Source: Neobacillus vireti
GTDB taxonomy: Bacteria; Bacillota; Bacilli; Bacillales; Cytobacillaceae
Assembly (NCBI RefSeq): GCF_001026695.1
Contig: NZ_LDNB01000017.1
Coordinates: forward strand, 62,206-126,205
DNA: 64,000 bases
Direction of reading: 5' to 3'
Notes under the pieces: generated by a model
What the model saw: only the letters and a program-made list of their open reading frames with translations
What the model was told of the DNA's origin: nothing
Database searches by the model: none
Made by a program: the position numbers and the translations under genes
In this document: piece by piece, positions 53,593-62,334 of the stretch
Position numbering within the stretch: the first letter of the stretch is position 1
Layout: each line of letters opens with the position of its first letter

Positions 53593-54882
53593 GTGAAAAA
53601 TAAGTTTAGTATTCTATTTTTAACCTTGGTTATGTTAATTGGGATAGTTGGATGTGCTAAGGAATCTGGTTCTGATGGTAAATCCGGGTCTAAAGGTTCT
53701 GAAAAAGTGGGCGTTATTCTTCCTCTAAGTGGACCACTGGCACAGTTAGGAAATGAAGTAAAGCGTGGCTTTGATATTGCTCAAGAAATGGTGAATGAAC
53801 AAGACGGGGTTCTTGGAAAGCAAGTTAAATTTGCGGTTGCAGATGCCCCAGATTCTAATTCAGCCACCTCATCAGCGAATCGCTTGATTCAAAATGATAA
53901 GGTTAGTGTTATTACAGGTTCTTATTCAAGTGCCATATCGTTTGCAGCAAGTCAGGTAGCTGAAAGGAATAAGGTAATATTTTGGGAACAAGGCGCGGTA
54001 GCGGATGATATTACAGAAAGAGGCTTTAAATATTTATTTCGTTTAATTTACCCTGCGTCAGATTTAGGAAGAGCAGCAGCAAACTTCCTTGTGGATGAGG
54101 TATCTCCTAAGCTAGACATGAAGACTGAAGATATTAAAGTTGCGATTATTCATGAAGATTCTTCTTATGGCTCAAAAGTAGCTGAGGGTGCAAAAGAAGT
54201 AGTGGAAAAGGCTGGAATGCAGTTAGTTGCATCGGAAGCTTACAGCTATAAAACGAATGATCTTTCTTCCACTGTGTCTAAGTTAAAATCCCTGAAACCT
54301 GATGTGATTATTGCCTGTCAATATACTGCTGATGGTATTCTGTTTTGGCGTCAAGCAAAAGAAGCGGGCTTAAATCTTAAAGCTATGATCGGAAATGGTG
54401 GTGCACATAATATTCCGGATTTTGCAGCAGCAATGGGTGATGATGCAAATGGTATTTTTAATGCCGGAACATCTTCGAATTTTAACACGGATGGTTTAGA
54501 TGCAGATGCAAAGAAACTATATGAAGAGTTCCAAGAACGTTATGCGGCAAAAAATGATGGTAATTTACCTTCTGCACATGCAGCAATGGGCTTCAATGCC
54601 ATGTATCTTCTATTAAAAGAGGTCATTCCTGCAGCTGGATCCTTTAAACCAGAAGATATTAGAAAAGCTGCATTAGCAATGGACAAGCCAATTGGTTCAA
54701 CCATTGTTGGCTGGGGTGTAAAATTTGATCCGAAGACGCAAAATAACACGCTTGCATTCCCTATGATTGACCAGTGGCAAGAACAAAAAATTATAACTAT
54801 TTATCCTAAAGAGTTTGGATTGACCGAAAAGGTTACGATTCCACTACCAGAATGGGGTAATCGTGCCAACGTAGGAAAATAA
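53593..54882 (+). CDS. ABC transporter substrate-binding lipoprotein (LivJ/K type)
   Basis: A 429-residue periplasmic-binding-type I protein. Signal peptide with lipobox LIGIVGC (lipid-modified C21), a Gly/Ser linker, then VGVILPLSGPLAQLGNEVKR, ITGSYSSAISFAASQVAERN and VAIIHEDSSYGSKVAEGAK. It binds the substrate outside the cell and hands it to LivHMGF. Length and the acidic pocket region differ from classic LivJ, consistent with a ligand such as an aromatic acid, amide or urea; this is inference. GGGGGAATTTAA precedes the GTG start. Confidence 0.92.
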   Translation: MKNKFSILFLTLVMLIGIVGCAKESGSDGKSGSKGSEKVGVILPLSGPLAQLGNEVKRGFDIAQEMVNEQDGVLGKQVKFAVADAPDSNSATSSANRLIQNDKVSVITGSYSSAISFAASQVAERNKVIFWEQGAVADDITERGFKYLFRLIYPASDLGRAAANFLVDEVSPKLDMKTEDIKVAIIHEDSSYGSKVAEGAKEVVEKAGMQLVASEAYSYKTNDLSSTVSKLKSLKPDVIIACQYTADGILFWRQAKEAGLNLKAMIGNGGAHNIPDFAAAMGDDANGIFNAGTSSNFNTDGLDADAKKLYEEFQERYAAKNDGNLPSAHAAMGFNAMYLLLKEVIPAAGSFKPEDIRKAALAMDKPIGSTIVGWGVKFDPKTQNNTLAFPMIDQWQEQKIITIYPKEFGLTEKVTIPLPEWGNRANVGK

Positions 54883-54965
54883 TAGAATAAGAAGGTTCTT
54901 TTCTAATGGGTATATCAAATTCGCTTCTAATTTACCCCACATCCTTAATGTAGAACTATCATTTT

Positions 54966-55011
54966 AAGAACCTATTTTTGATATACATTTTCAAAAATAG
55001 GTTCTTTTTAT
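54966..55011 (+). terminator. Intrinsic terminator, end of operon A
   Basis: AAGAACCTATTTTTGA pairs with TCAAAAATAGGTTCTT, then TTTAT. A perfect 16-bp stem closes operon A. Confidence 0.9.
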
Positions 55012-55117
55012 CATTTATATTTTCTAAATTTTAATTAGTAGCTTTTAACCAGTGAAAAGTAGATTAATTAATTGCTACTCTAAATTGAATAATATTTTTA
55101 AATATTCTAACATTTTA

Positions 55118-55189
55118 TTGACAACGCTTTCAAAAGGGTGTTATATTTTTAATATACCGAATTGCGCAATTCGATTCCGCAATTCGGAA
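55118..55189 (+). promoter_or_regulatory. Operon B promoter with cre and IclR-type dyads
   Basis: -35 TTGACA (55118) and -10 TTATAT (55141). TGACAACGCTTTCA (55119) matches cre at 13 of 14 positions over the -35. TACCG-N5-CGCAA (55155-55169, part of GAATTGCGCAATTC) and TTCCG-N5-CGGAA (55175-55189) are 20 bp apart. Both cre and dyads match the operon A promoter closely in sequence and position. Confidence 0.75.
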
Positions 55190-55217
55190 TCATGTGGGCG
55201 TAAAGGAGATGAATGTA

Positions 55218-55979
55218 TTGGGGTCCAATAATAAAGTTGTACTTGTTACCGGGGCAGCGCAGGGAATAGGGCTAGCGATCGCCGAGCGCTTAGCTAATGA
55301 TGGAGCTTTGGTAGTAATGACCGACTTACTTAAAGATAAATTGGAACAGGAGACTTTTCGGTTAAGAGAGGAGGGGAAACAAGTTGAAAGTTTCACAGTT
55401 GATGTCAGTAGCGAAATCGATATAAAACTGCTTATTTCAAAAATTAAAGAAACGTATGGACGCTTAGATATTTTGGTTAATAATGCGGGAATATCACCAA
55501 AAATAAAAGGGGTAAGGACTAAGATTATAGATATGCCACTTGAAGAATGGAATAAAGTTTTACAGGTTAACTTGACAGGTGCATTTTTATGTGCGCGTGA
55601 AGCATTACCATTGATGATGATAAATAACTGGGGAAGAGTCGTGAATATCTCCTCCCAGGCAGCCAGAACATTTAGTCGGGTAGCCGGAACGCATTATGCG
55701 GCAAGTAAAAGTGGCTTAATAGCATTATCTCGTAATATTGCAACTGAATATGGCTCGCATGGGATTACATCGAACTGTATTGCTCCAGGAAGAATCATGT
55801 CACCTATGGCAAAAATTGTACCCAAAGAAAAAAATGAAGAATTTGTAAAGTTATCCGCGTTAGGTCGACTTGGTACACAAGAAGAAGTTGCTGCTGCAGT
55901 ATCCTTCTTGTGTTCTGATGACGCGGGTTATATAACTGGTGCCACGCTCGATGTTAATGGTGGGACGTTCATGAATTAA
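55218..55979 (+). CDS. SDR family NAD(P)-dependent oxidoreductase (FabG-like)
   Basis: A 253-residue classical short-chain dehydrogenase: VVLVTGAAQGIGLAIAERLA, ILVNNAGISP, catalytic serine in NISSQAARTF, Tyr/Lys in HYAASKSGLI and a GYITGATLDVNGGT end. It is likely an alcohol/ketone dehydrogenase of the pathway. TTG 55218 is nine bases from AAAGGAG; ATG 55209 abuts that site and GTG 55194 has none. First gene of operon B. Confidence 0.9.
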   Translation: MGSNNKVVLVTGAAQGIGLAIAERLANDGALVVMTDLLKDKLEQETFRLREEGKQVESFTVDVSSEIDIKLLISKIKETYGRLDILVNNAGISPKIKGVRTKIIDMPLEEWNKVLQVNLTGAFLCAREALPLMMINNWGRVVNISSQAARTFSRVAGTHYAASKSGLIALSRNIATEYGSHGITSNCIAPGRIMSPMAKIVPKEKNEEFVKLSALGRLGTQEEVAAAVSFLCSDDAGYITGATLDVNGGTFMN

Positions 55980-56015
55980 GCGAGGAGACTAATGAAATGA
56001 AAGGTGGATGTCCAT

Positions 56016-56993
56016 TTGAAAGCAGTACTTGTGGATGAAAGAAATCAAAATCTTTTTATAGATAATGTAAAGGAACCAATACCTAAAGAAGGAGAATTGC
56101 TTGTAAAAATCAAAGCTACTGCCATTAATCGGGCAGATCTCCTTCAGCGTAAAGGATTATATCCTCCTCCTCCCGGTGCCCCAACAATTCTTGGATTAGA
56201 AATGGCTGGGGTGGTAGAAAAAGTGGGAACTGGAGTATCAAGTTGGAAGGAAGGAGATTGTGTTTCAGCTTTATTACCTGGTGGTGGATATGCAGAAAAG
56301 GTAGTTATTCCTGCTGATATGGGTATGAGAATACCAGAGACGATGTCCTTCGAACAAGCTGCGGCGATTCCAGAAGCATTCCTAACAGCCTATTTAAATC
56401 TTGTTGAAATTGGTCAATTGACATCCGGAGAACATGTTCTTATTCATGCGGGTGCTAGTGGAGTTGGAACAGCTGCGATACAGATATCAAAGGAAATAGG
56501 TGCTACTTCTATTGTAACCGCTGGTTCTGACGAAAAATTACAGCGTTGCTCAGTTCTTGGGGCGAATTACATAGTAAATTATAAGGAAGCGGATTTTTCG
56601 GAAAAAGTACAGAAAGTTACGAACGGTAAGGGAGTTCAGCTCATTCTTGACTTTGTTGGGGCTTCCTACTGGGATAGAAATATTAGGTCAATTGGGGTCG
56701 ATGGAAGATGGATACTCGTTGGATCTCTAGGGGGACGGGAAGTTTCCAATGTTAATTTGGGTCCATTCCTGCAGAAGCGTTTACAGTTTGTTGGTTCAAC
56801 CCTAAGGTCAAGGACCACTGCATTTAAAATTGAATTAACACGTAAATTTGAGGCCTTCTCGAAAGAAAAATTTTCAAATGGCTCATTAGCTCCCATTATT
56901 GATCGTGTGTTTGATTGGCACGATGTAGCTGATGCGCACAGGTATATGGAGAGCAACCAGAATATTGGGAAGATTGTCTTGAAGGTGAAATAA
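56016..56993 (+). CDS. Quinone oxidoreductase-like NAD(P)H enoyl reductase (PIG3/MDR type)
   Basis: A 325-residue zinc-free MDR protein: MKAVLVDERNQ, INRADLLQRKGLYPPPPGAP (the PIG3/QOR signature), LIHAGASGVGTAAIQ cofactor loop and a C-terminal FDWHDVADAHRYMESNQNIG. These enzymes reduce quinones or alpha,beta-unsaturated carbonyls with NADPH. TTG 56016 is chosen (AAAGGTGG eight bases upstream, and homology begins there); a GTG at 56004 is open too. Lies 36 bases after the SDR gene. Confidence 0.9.
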   Translation: MKAVLVDERNQNLFIDNVKEPIPKEGELLVKIKATAINRADLLQRKGLYPPPPGAPTILGLEMAGVVEKVGTGVSSWKEGDCVSALLPGGGYAEKVVIPADMGMRIPETMSFEQAAAIPEAFLTAYLNLVEIGQLTSGEHVLIHAGASGVGTAAIQISKEIGATSIVTAGSDEKLQRCSVLGANYIVNYKEADFSEKVQKVTNGKGVQLILDFVGASYWDRNIRSIGVDGRWILVGSLGGREVSNVNLGPFLQKRLQFVGSTLRSRTTAFKIELTRKFEAFSKEKFSNGSLAPIIDRVFDWHDVADAHRYMESNQNIGKIVLKVK

Positions 56994-57007
56994 AAGGAGG
57001 AAATCGA

Positions 57008-58444
57008 GTGATTAAAAGTTTGGTAAAAAAGAAGTTACTTATTGATGGTCAATGGGTAGAAGCAAAGGAATATAAAAGCCTTATTTCACCTTACTCTGGT
57101 GAGGAAATTAGTAAAATCCCTGTTGCCTCGGTTGAGGAAGTAGAGATGGCGATTGAAGCGGCTTACAATGCAAGATCAGTAATGGGGAAAATGGCAGCAC
57201 ATCAACGCTCCGCTATTTTGGAGAAATTAGCCGTTTCTTTAACCACTAAAGCAGAAGAAGCAGCCGAAATAATCGTTTCCGAAGCAGCAAAGCCAATTGA
57301 AGCTGCTCGTGTTGAAGTAGCACGTACGATTCAAACGTATAAATTTGCGGCTGAAGAAGCAAAACGGATTAGTGGTGAGACCATTCCATTAGACGCTGCA
57401 CCAGGAGGCGAAGGAAGGATAGCGTATACAGTACACGAGCCATTAGGTGTCATTGGTGCAATCACTCCATTTAATTTTCCCATGAATCTTGTTGCACATA
57501 AAATTGGTCCTGCCATTGCTACTGGCAATACGATTGTGCTAAAACCAGCATCACAAACGCCTTTATCGTCATTCTTCATTGGAGAATTACTGGTAGAGGC
57601 AGGCTTGCCTGCCGGTGCACTAAATATCATAACCGGAAGTGGAAGTCTAATTGGAGATAAGATTGTTAGAGATAGGCGTATTAAAATGATTACCTTTACA
57701 GGAAGTCCAACAGTTGGGATTGATATTCGAAATAAAGCAGGGTTGAAGCGTGTTACACTTGAGCTTGGCTCCAACGCAGCCGTTATTATTGATGACGGTG
57801 TAAGCCTTGAAAAGGTAATTCCACGTTGTGTAACGGGAGCCTTTTCCTATCAAGGTCAAATATGTATTTCACTACAAAGAATCTACGTCCATGAGAATCT
57901 TTATGATACCTTCGTTGAAAAATTTGTAGCTGAGACAAAAAAATTAAAGTTAGGTAATCCCCTAGACCCTTCTACAAATGTATCTGCCCTTATTAATCCG
58001 AATGAAACTGCAAGAGTGGTGGAGTGGATTCAGGAAGCCCAAAATGGCGGGGCAAGGATTGAAACGGGTGGTTCAGTTGAAGGAAATATTCTTCAGCCAA
58101 CGGTTCTCGTTGCTGTAAAACCGACAGTAAAAGTCTCCTGCCAAGAAGTATTTGCTCCAGTCGTAATTATTGAAAAATATAGTTCAATTGATCAGGCAGT
58201 CGATAGGGTGAATGATTCCCGTTATGGTCTACAAGCTGGGGTTTATACAGAAAACATCCACACTGCCCTTGATGTAGCAGAGAAACTTCATGTAGGCGGT
58301 GTACTCATCAACGATATTCCAACATTTAGAGTCGACAATATGCCATATGGGGGTGTAAAGGAAAGTGGAATGGGACGGGAAGGAATTAAATATGCTGTCG
58401 AAGAGATGACGGAACTAAAGCTCATTGTCTTTAATCGTAACTAA
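57008..58444 (+). CDS. Aldehyde dehydrogenase family protein
   Basis: A 478-residue NAD(P)-dependent aldehyde dehydrogenase. Substrate anchoring N in GAITPFNFPMNLV, general-base E252 in LELGSNAAVII, catalytic C286 in SYQGQICISLQR and the C-terminal YGGVKESGMGREG. Close to the lactaldehyde/glyceraldehyde-type (non-phosphorylating) ALDH group. It probably oxidises the aldehyde released by the ThDP enzyme encoded next. AGGAGGAAATCGA precedes the GTG start. Confidence 0.93.
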   Translation: MIKSLVKKKLLIDGQWVEAKEYKSLISPYSGEEISKIPVASVEEVEMAIEAAYNARSVMGKMAAHQRSAILEKLAVSLTTKAEEAAEIIVSEAAKPIEAARVEVARTIQTYKFAAEEAKRISGETIPLDAAPGGEGRIAYTVHEPLGVIGAITPFNFPMNLVAHKIGPAIATGNTIVLKPASQTPLSSFFIGELLVEAGLPAGALNIITGSGSLIGDKIVRDRRIKMITFTGSPTVGIDIRNKAGLKRVTLELGSNAAVIIDDGVSLEKVIPRCVTGAFSYQGQICISLQRIYVHENLYDTFVEKFVAETKKLKLGNPLDPSTNVSALINPNETARVVEWIQEAQNGGARIETGGSVEGNILQPTVLVAVKPTVKVSCQEVFAPVVIIEKYSSIDQAVDRVNDSRYGLQAGVYTENIHTALDVAEKLHVGGVLINDIPTFRVDNMPYGGVKESGMGREGIKYAVEEMTELKLIVFNRN

Positions 58445-58509
58445 TTTGGTTCACTCATATTAAAAATATTTTTTTATAAATGAATTGAGAGGTAAAAGGA
58501 GATTAGATT

Positions 58510-60252
58510 ATGAATAATTTAACAGAAACCCATAAGGAAACGGATGATTCAATAAAGGAATTAACAAATGCGCAGAGATTTGCTCTAGCTTTAAAGCGAA
58601 ACAGTGTGAAGTATATATTTGGACAAAGCAACCCGCAAACGATTATGTTAGCATGTGCAGATCTTGGAATCGAACAAATCGGATTTAGACAAGAGAATGC
58701 TGGTTCATACATGGCTCAAGCCTATGCGATGTGTTCAGGTTCGGTGCCCGTTGTAGCCGCACAAAATGGACCTGCAGCGACATTATTAGTTCCAGGTTTA
58801 GCAGAATGTTTAAAAGCTTCTCACCCGGTGGTTGCACTTGTGGACGATGTCCCAATTTCAGAAGAGGAGAAAAACTCATTTCAGGATCTTGACCATATAA
58901 AGCTATTTTCAGGAGTCGCAAAATGGGTGAAAAAGATCCCTTTAGAAGCAAGAATTGAAGATTATGTAGACATGGCCTTTACTGCGGCTGCAAGTGGAAG
59001 ACCTGGTCCAGCTGTCTTACTTTGCCCAAAAGATCTTACATTTGACACGAAGAAAAATCCAGTAAGAACGGAAAGAAAGGCATCGCTGGGAAATTATCCT
59101 TTAGACAGAACCACCGCAGATTCTGAAAGAATCGAAGAGGCAGCAAAACTCCTTGTAAATGCGGAGCGACCTTTTATTTATGCAGGTGGTGGCGTGATTT
59201 CATCACGTGCGACAGATGTTTTACGACAAATTCAGGAAGAATGCTCTATCCCGGTAGCAACTACCACTATGGGAAAAGGCTCGGTTGATGAAGAGCACGC
59301 GTTGACAATGGGACCAATTGGTTATTACATGGGCAAAGGTGGGGCCACAAAATATTTAAAGCCAATGGTACAAACTGCTGATGTTATCTTATTAGTTGGC
59401 AATCGAACAAATCAGAATGGAACAGATTCATGGTCATTATTTTCAAAAGATGCAAGCATCATTCATATCGATATTGATCCAATGGAAGTTGGTAGAAACT
59501 ATGAATCACTAAGGTTAGTAGGAGATGCGAAGCTAACATTAACTGCACTAAAAAATGCACTATTAAGAAATAGTTTGGATAAAAGAACAAAGGCACGTCC
59601 ATCGATTGAAGAAACAATTGAAAAAGCAAGAGTTGCTCATATTGAAGAGGCGAAAACAATTCAAAATACAGACGTCTCACCAATTAAAGTAGAAAGATTC
59701 CTAGCTGAGCTTGAAAAACAGTTATCAGATGATCATATCATTGTTGCTGATGCTTCTTTTTCATCCATATGGCTGGCAAACTATATCAAAGCAAAAGGGA
59801 ATCGGAAATTTATCTTTCCTAGAGGACTAGCTGGTCTGGGCTGGGGTCTTCCATTGGCAATGGGGGCAAAGGTAGCCCAACCGGATAGGAAGGTTTTTTG
59901 TCTTGCCGGTGATGGCGGTTTCGCTCATGTTTGGAGTGAACTTGAAACATGTAAGCGTCACGGAATAGAAGTTGTTGTTGCAGTAATCAACAACGAGGTT
60001 CTTGCCTATCAAAAATTAGCAGAGCTCGCTCGCTGGGGAAGGAATACATCTGCTTGCGATTTGACAGCAGTAGACCATTCGAAAGTGGCGGAGGCATGTG
60101 GTGTTAAAGGAATCCGGGTTGATTCTTCAGAGAAAATAGCAGGAGCTTTGAAAGAGGCATTTGAAACAAAAGGTTCTGTTGTCCTAGATTTGATTTCAGA
60201 TCCTACATCTATTCCACCACTACCGTTTATGAGTGTACTTCAAAATGTGTAA
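58510..60252 (+). CDS. Thiamine-diphosphate-dependent enzyme, acetolactate synthase large-subunit-like
   Basis: A 580-residue ThDP enzyme with the three acetolactate-synthase-like domains: Pyr (conserved Glu E62 in FRQENAGSYMA), central FAD-like domain (PFIYAGGGVISSRA) and PP domain with GDGGFAHVWSELE (G467-D468-G469) and N494/N495 of the GDG-N metal motif. No regulatory subunit gene is near, so true branched-chain biosynthesis is unlikely; relatives decarboxylate 2-oxo acids or cleave 1,2-diketones. Flanked by aldehyde dehydrogenase and reductases. AAAAGGAGATTAG precedes the ATG. Confidence 0.88.
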   Translation: MNNLTETHKETDDSIKELTNAQRFALALKRNSVKYIFGQSNPQTIMLACADLGIEQIGFRQENAGSYMAQAYAMCSGSVPVVAAQNGPAATLLVPGLAECLKASHPVVALVDDVPISEEEKNSFQDLDHIKLFSGVAKWVKKIPLEARIEDYVDMAFTAAASGRPGPAVLLCPKDLTFDTKKNPVRTERKASLGNYPLDRTTADSERIEEAAKLLVNAERPFIYAGGGVISSRATDVLRQIQEECSIPVATTTMGKGSVDEEHALTMGPIGYYMGKGGATKYLKPMVQTADVILLVGNRTNQNGTDSWSLFSKDASIIHIDIDPMEVGRNYESLRLVGDAKLTLTALKNALLRNSLDKRTKARPSIEETIEKARVAHIEEAKTIQNTDVSPIKVERFLAELEKQLSDDHIIVADASFSSIWLANYIKAKGNRKFIFPRGLAGLGWGLPLAMGAKVAQPDRKVFCLAGDGGFAHVWSELETCKRHGIEVVVAVINNEVLAYQKLAELARWGRNTSACDLTAVDHSKVAEACGVKGIRVDSSEKIAGALKEAFETKGSVVLDLISDPTSIPPLPFMSVLQNV

Positions 60253-60294
60253 GAGTATTAAAGAAAATTCAAGATTGATATGGAAGACAGTAGA

Positions 60295-61389
60295 ATGAGT
60301 GGGAAAAAGGTATTAATTATTGGAGCGACCGGACTAGTTGGCCATGCGGCACTTAAACATTTCAGCACCCAGGAGGATTGCAATGTTATTTCTGTATCTC
60401 GTAGGACACCAGAACAATCTTACGGAGCAAAGCACATCTCTGTTGATTTAAATAATGAGAAGCAGTGCTCGGAAGTATTCGGGAGTATGAATGATATTAC
60501 ACATATTGTTTATTCGGCCCTATATGAAAAACCAGATGATCTAATCTCAGGCTGGGTGGACCAGGAGCAAATTGATACGAATTCACGAATGCTCCGCAAT
60601 GTGTTCGAACCATTGGAACGTTCCTCTAAAGACCTGAAGCATGTAACCTTAATGCAGGGTGCCAAAGCTTATGGAGTACATGTAAAATCGATTCAAAACC
60701 CCGCTCGTGAGGGCAAGTCAGAGATGTACGAACAACCAAATTTCTATTGGTTACAAGAGGATTATATAAAAGAAAAACAAAAAGGGAAGGATTGGAATTG
60801 GACTATTTTTCGGCCCGCAGTCATTTTTGGTGAATCAATCGGTAGTCCGATGAATCTTCTTACAGCATTTGGTGTGTACGCCGCTCTATTGAAGGAAGAA
60901 GGAAAGCCGCTTCATTTTCCTGGTGGAGTCGAAACCATTCTTGTTGCCACCGATGTTGATCTGCTCGCGCGGGCGATAGCTTGGGCAGGTGAATCAGAAA
61001 AAGCAGAAGGTGAAGCATTTAATATCACAAATGGGGATGTATTTGTCTGGTCAACATTATGGCCCACCTTAGCTGAAACTTTGGGTATGGAGCCGGGTGA
61101 GCATGTTCCTCTATCGCTAACAGAGGAAATCCCTAAACGTGAGGTAGAATGGAGACACATTTGTGAGAAACATAATCTTGTTGCGCCGGGGATAAAAGAT
61201 TTTGTCGGTTTGTCCGTAGAATTTGCCGACCGATACTTCGCCTACGGGCAAAGAGAAATGCGCTATCCACCATTATATTCTGATATTAAGCTGCGACAAG
61301 CAGGCTTTCATGAGTGTATTGACACGGAAGAAATGTTTATCAAATGGTTAAAATTGTTCCAGGAAAAAAGACTTTTACCTCAAAACTAA
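60295..61389 (+). CDS. PRISE-like (progesterone 5-beta-reductase/iridoid synthase family) SDR
   Basis: A 364-residue extended SDR: VLIIGATGLVGHAALKHF nucleotide motif, a VTLMQGAKAYGVHV segment and EMYEQPNFYWLQEDYIKEK, which holds the unusual active-site Tyr of the PRISE family (Y..QED), then FRPAVIFG and GEAFNITNGDVF. PRISE enzymes reduce the C=C bond of enals and enones with NADPH. ATG 60295 has GGAAG upstream; ATG 60280 is also open. Last gene of operon B. Together with the PIG3-like gene it suggests an unsaturated carbonyl intermediate. Confidence 0.83.
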   Translation: MSGKKVLIIGATGLVGHAALKHFSTQEDCNVISVSRRTPEQSYGAKHISVDLNNEKQCSEVFGSMNDITHIVYSALYEKPDDLISGWVDQEQIDTNSRMLRNVFEPLERSSKDLKHVTLMQGAKAYGVHVKSIQNPAREGKSEMYEQPNFYWLQEDYIKEKQKGKDWNWTIFRPAVIFGESIGSPMNLLTAFGVYAALLKEEGKPLHFPGGVETILVATDVDLLARAIAWAGESEKAEGEAFNITNGDVFVWSTLWPTLAETLGMEPGEHVPLSLTEEIPKREVEWRHICEKHNLVAPGIKDFVGLSVEFADRYFAYGQREMRYPPLYSDIKLRQAGFHECIDTEEMFIKWLKLFQEKRLLPQN

Positions 61390-61436
61390 TCTTCCTATCA
61401 TATAGGAAAAACTATATAATTATTCTTACTTTTTTT

Positions 61437-61494
61437 GATGCCTGACTCCCCGTCGTCTTTATGTATTAGCACACCGGGGGTCAGGTACTTATTT
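61437..61494. repeat. Dispersed palindrome copy, probable terminator of operon B
   Basis: TGCCTGACTCCCCG and CGGGGGTCAGGTA are the arms, followed by CTTATTTTT. It lies between operon B and the convergent GntR gene. Confidence 0.8.
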
Positions 61495-61544
61495 TTGTCA
61501 ATAAATATAATTTATCAACAAATTATTGATCCCTATTTATTTCT

Positions 61545-62198
61545 TTATCTAAAATCTTTCAATGTCATTTGCTTAATAGTTTCGATGTGATCCTCCATAA
61601 GATTTTGCGCTAAAAGGATATCTGAATTTAAAAGCGCACTTAGAATTTCTTTATGTTCGTTATTTGCCTGCCGCGGTCTTTCCTGGGAGTGAGCAATCAT
61701 GACACCAATCCAGTTAATTTGAGCTTCAAGTGACTCCATCATTTTTATTAAGCGGTTGTTTCCTGAATAGGTTATTAGGGTTTTGTGAAGATTTCTATCG
61801 GACTGAAAAAAGGAGTTGAAGTCCCCTGAATCGATATCGTGATCAACTTCCAGGACATTTTGATAAATTTTTTCTATAATTGAGCGCGGCATATTTGTCA
61901 TTGATAATTTTATTGCATGCCTTTCCAGCGCTTTTCTTACTTCATATATTTCCTCAATGTCTTTTACATTTGGTTGACTAACAAATGTGCCAGACCTGCT
62001 TTTTACATCCACTAAACCATCTTGAGAGAGTAGTTGCAATGCGTCTCTCACAGGAGTTTTACTGACACCCAACTCATTTGCGATTTCATTATAATCAATT
62101 CTTGTCCCCGGTGGTAATTCATTATTTACTATTTTATTCCTCAAAAAGTAATAAATCTTTTCATTTAAATTACGGTTATCGAAAGCAGCATTTATCAT
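61545..62198 (-). CDS. GntR family regulator, FCD (FadR) subfamily
   Basis: A 217-residue GntR/FadR protein: KIYYFLRNKIVNNELPPGTR, IANELGVSKTPVRDALQLLS (recognition helix), SRSGTFVSQP, then an all-helical FCD domain with a metal site (ALERHAIKLS, SDRNLHKTLI, EHKEILSALL). The start is the ATG ending at 62198, eight bases from GGAGG; two earlier ATGs overlap that site. Divergent from the oxidoreductase at 62335, whose promoter carries an AT-rich dyad it likely binds. The effector is probably an organic acid. Confidence 0.9.
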   Translation of the reverse strand: MINAAFDNRNLNEKIYYFLRNKIVNNELPPGTRIDYNEIANELGVSKTPVRDALQLLSQDGLVDVKSRSGTFVSQPNVKDIEEIYEVRKALERHAIKLSMTNMPRSIIEKIYQNVLEVDHDIDSGDFNSFFQSDRNLHKTLITYSGNNRLIKMMESLEAQINWIGVMIAHSQERPRQANNEHKEILSALLNSDILLAQNLMEDHIETIKQMTLKDFR

Positions 62199-62244
62199 AT
62201 TCATTTCCTCCATATATAAAAATATATTTTATTTTCAGAAATTA

Positions 62245-62290
62245 TTGACAACTAAAATTATTGGTATTAATATCTAATATATCAGATATT
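62245..62290 (+). promoter_or_regulatory. Promoter with GntR-type operator
   Basis: -35 TTGACA (62245), 17 bp, -10 TAATAT (62268). AATATCT-N8-AGATATT (62269-62290) overlaps the -10 and the start region. Position between the divergent GntR gene and the oxidoreductase supports repression by GntR. Confidence 0.7.
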
Positions 62291-62334
62291 ATATATCAAC
62301 GCTAGATAATATCATTGCAAAAGGAGGAAATTTT

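Noticed and set aside
54883-54965. A second small gene between operon A and its terminator
   Set aside because: No start codon with a ribosome site; GAAGGTTCTTTTC there is only a partial repeat of the terminator arm.
57331-57774. 147-codon minus-strand frame inside the aldehyde dehydrogenase gene
   Set aside because: Antisense shadow of a highly conserved gene; no start signal.
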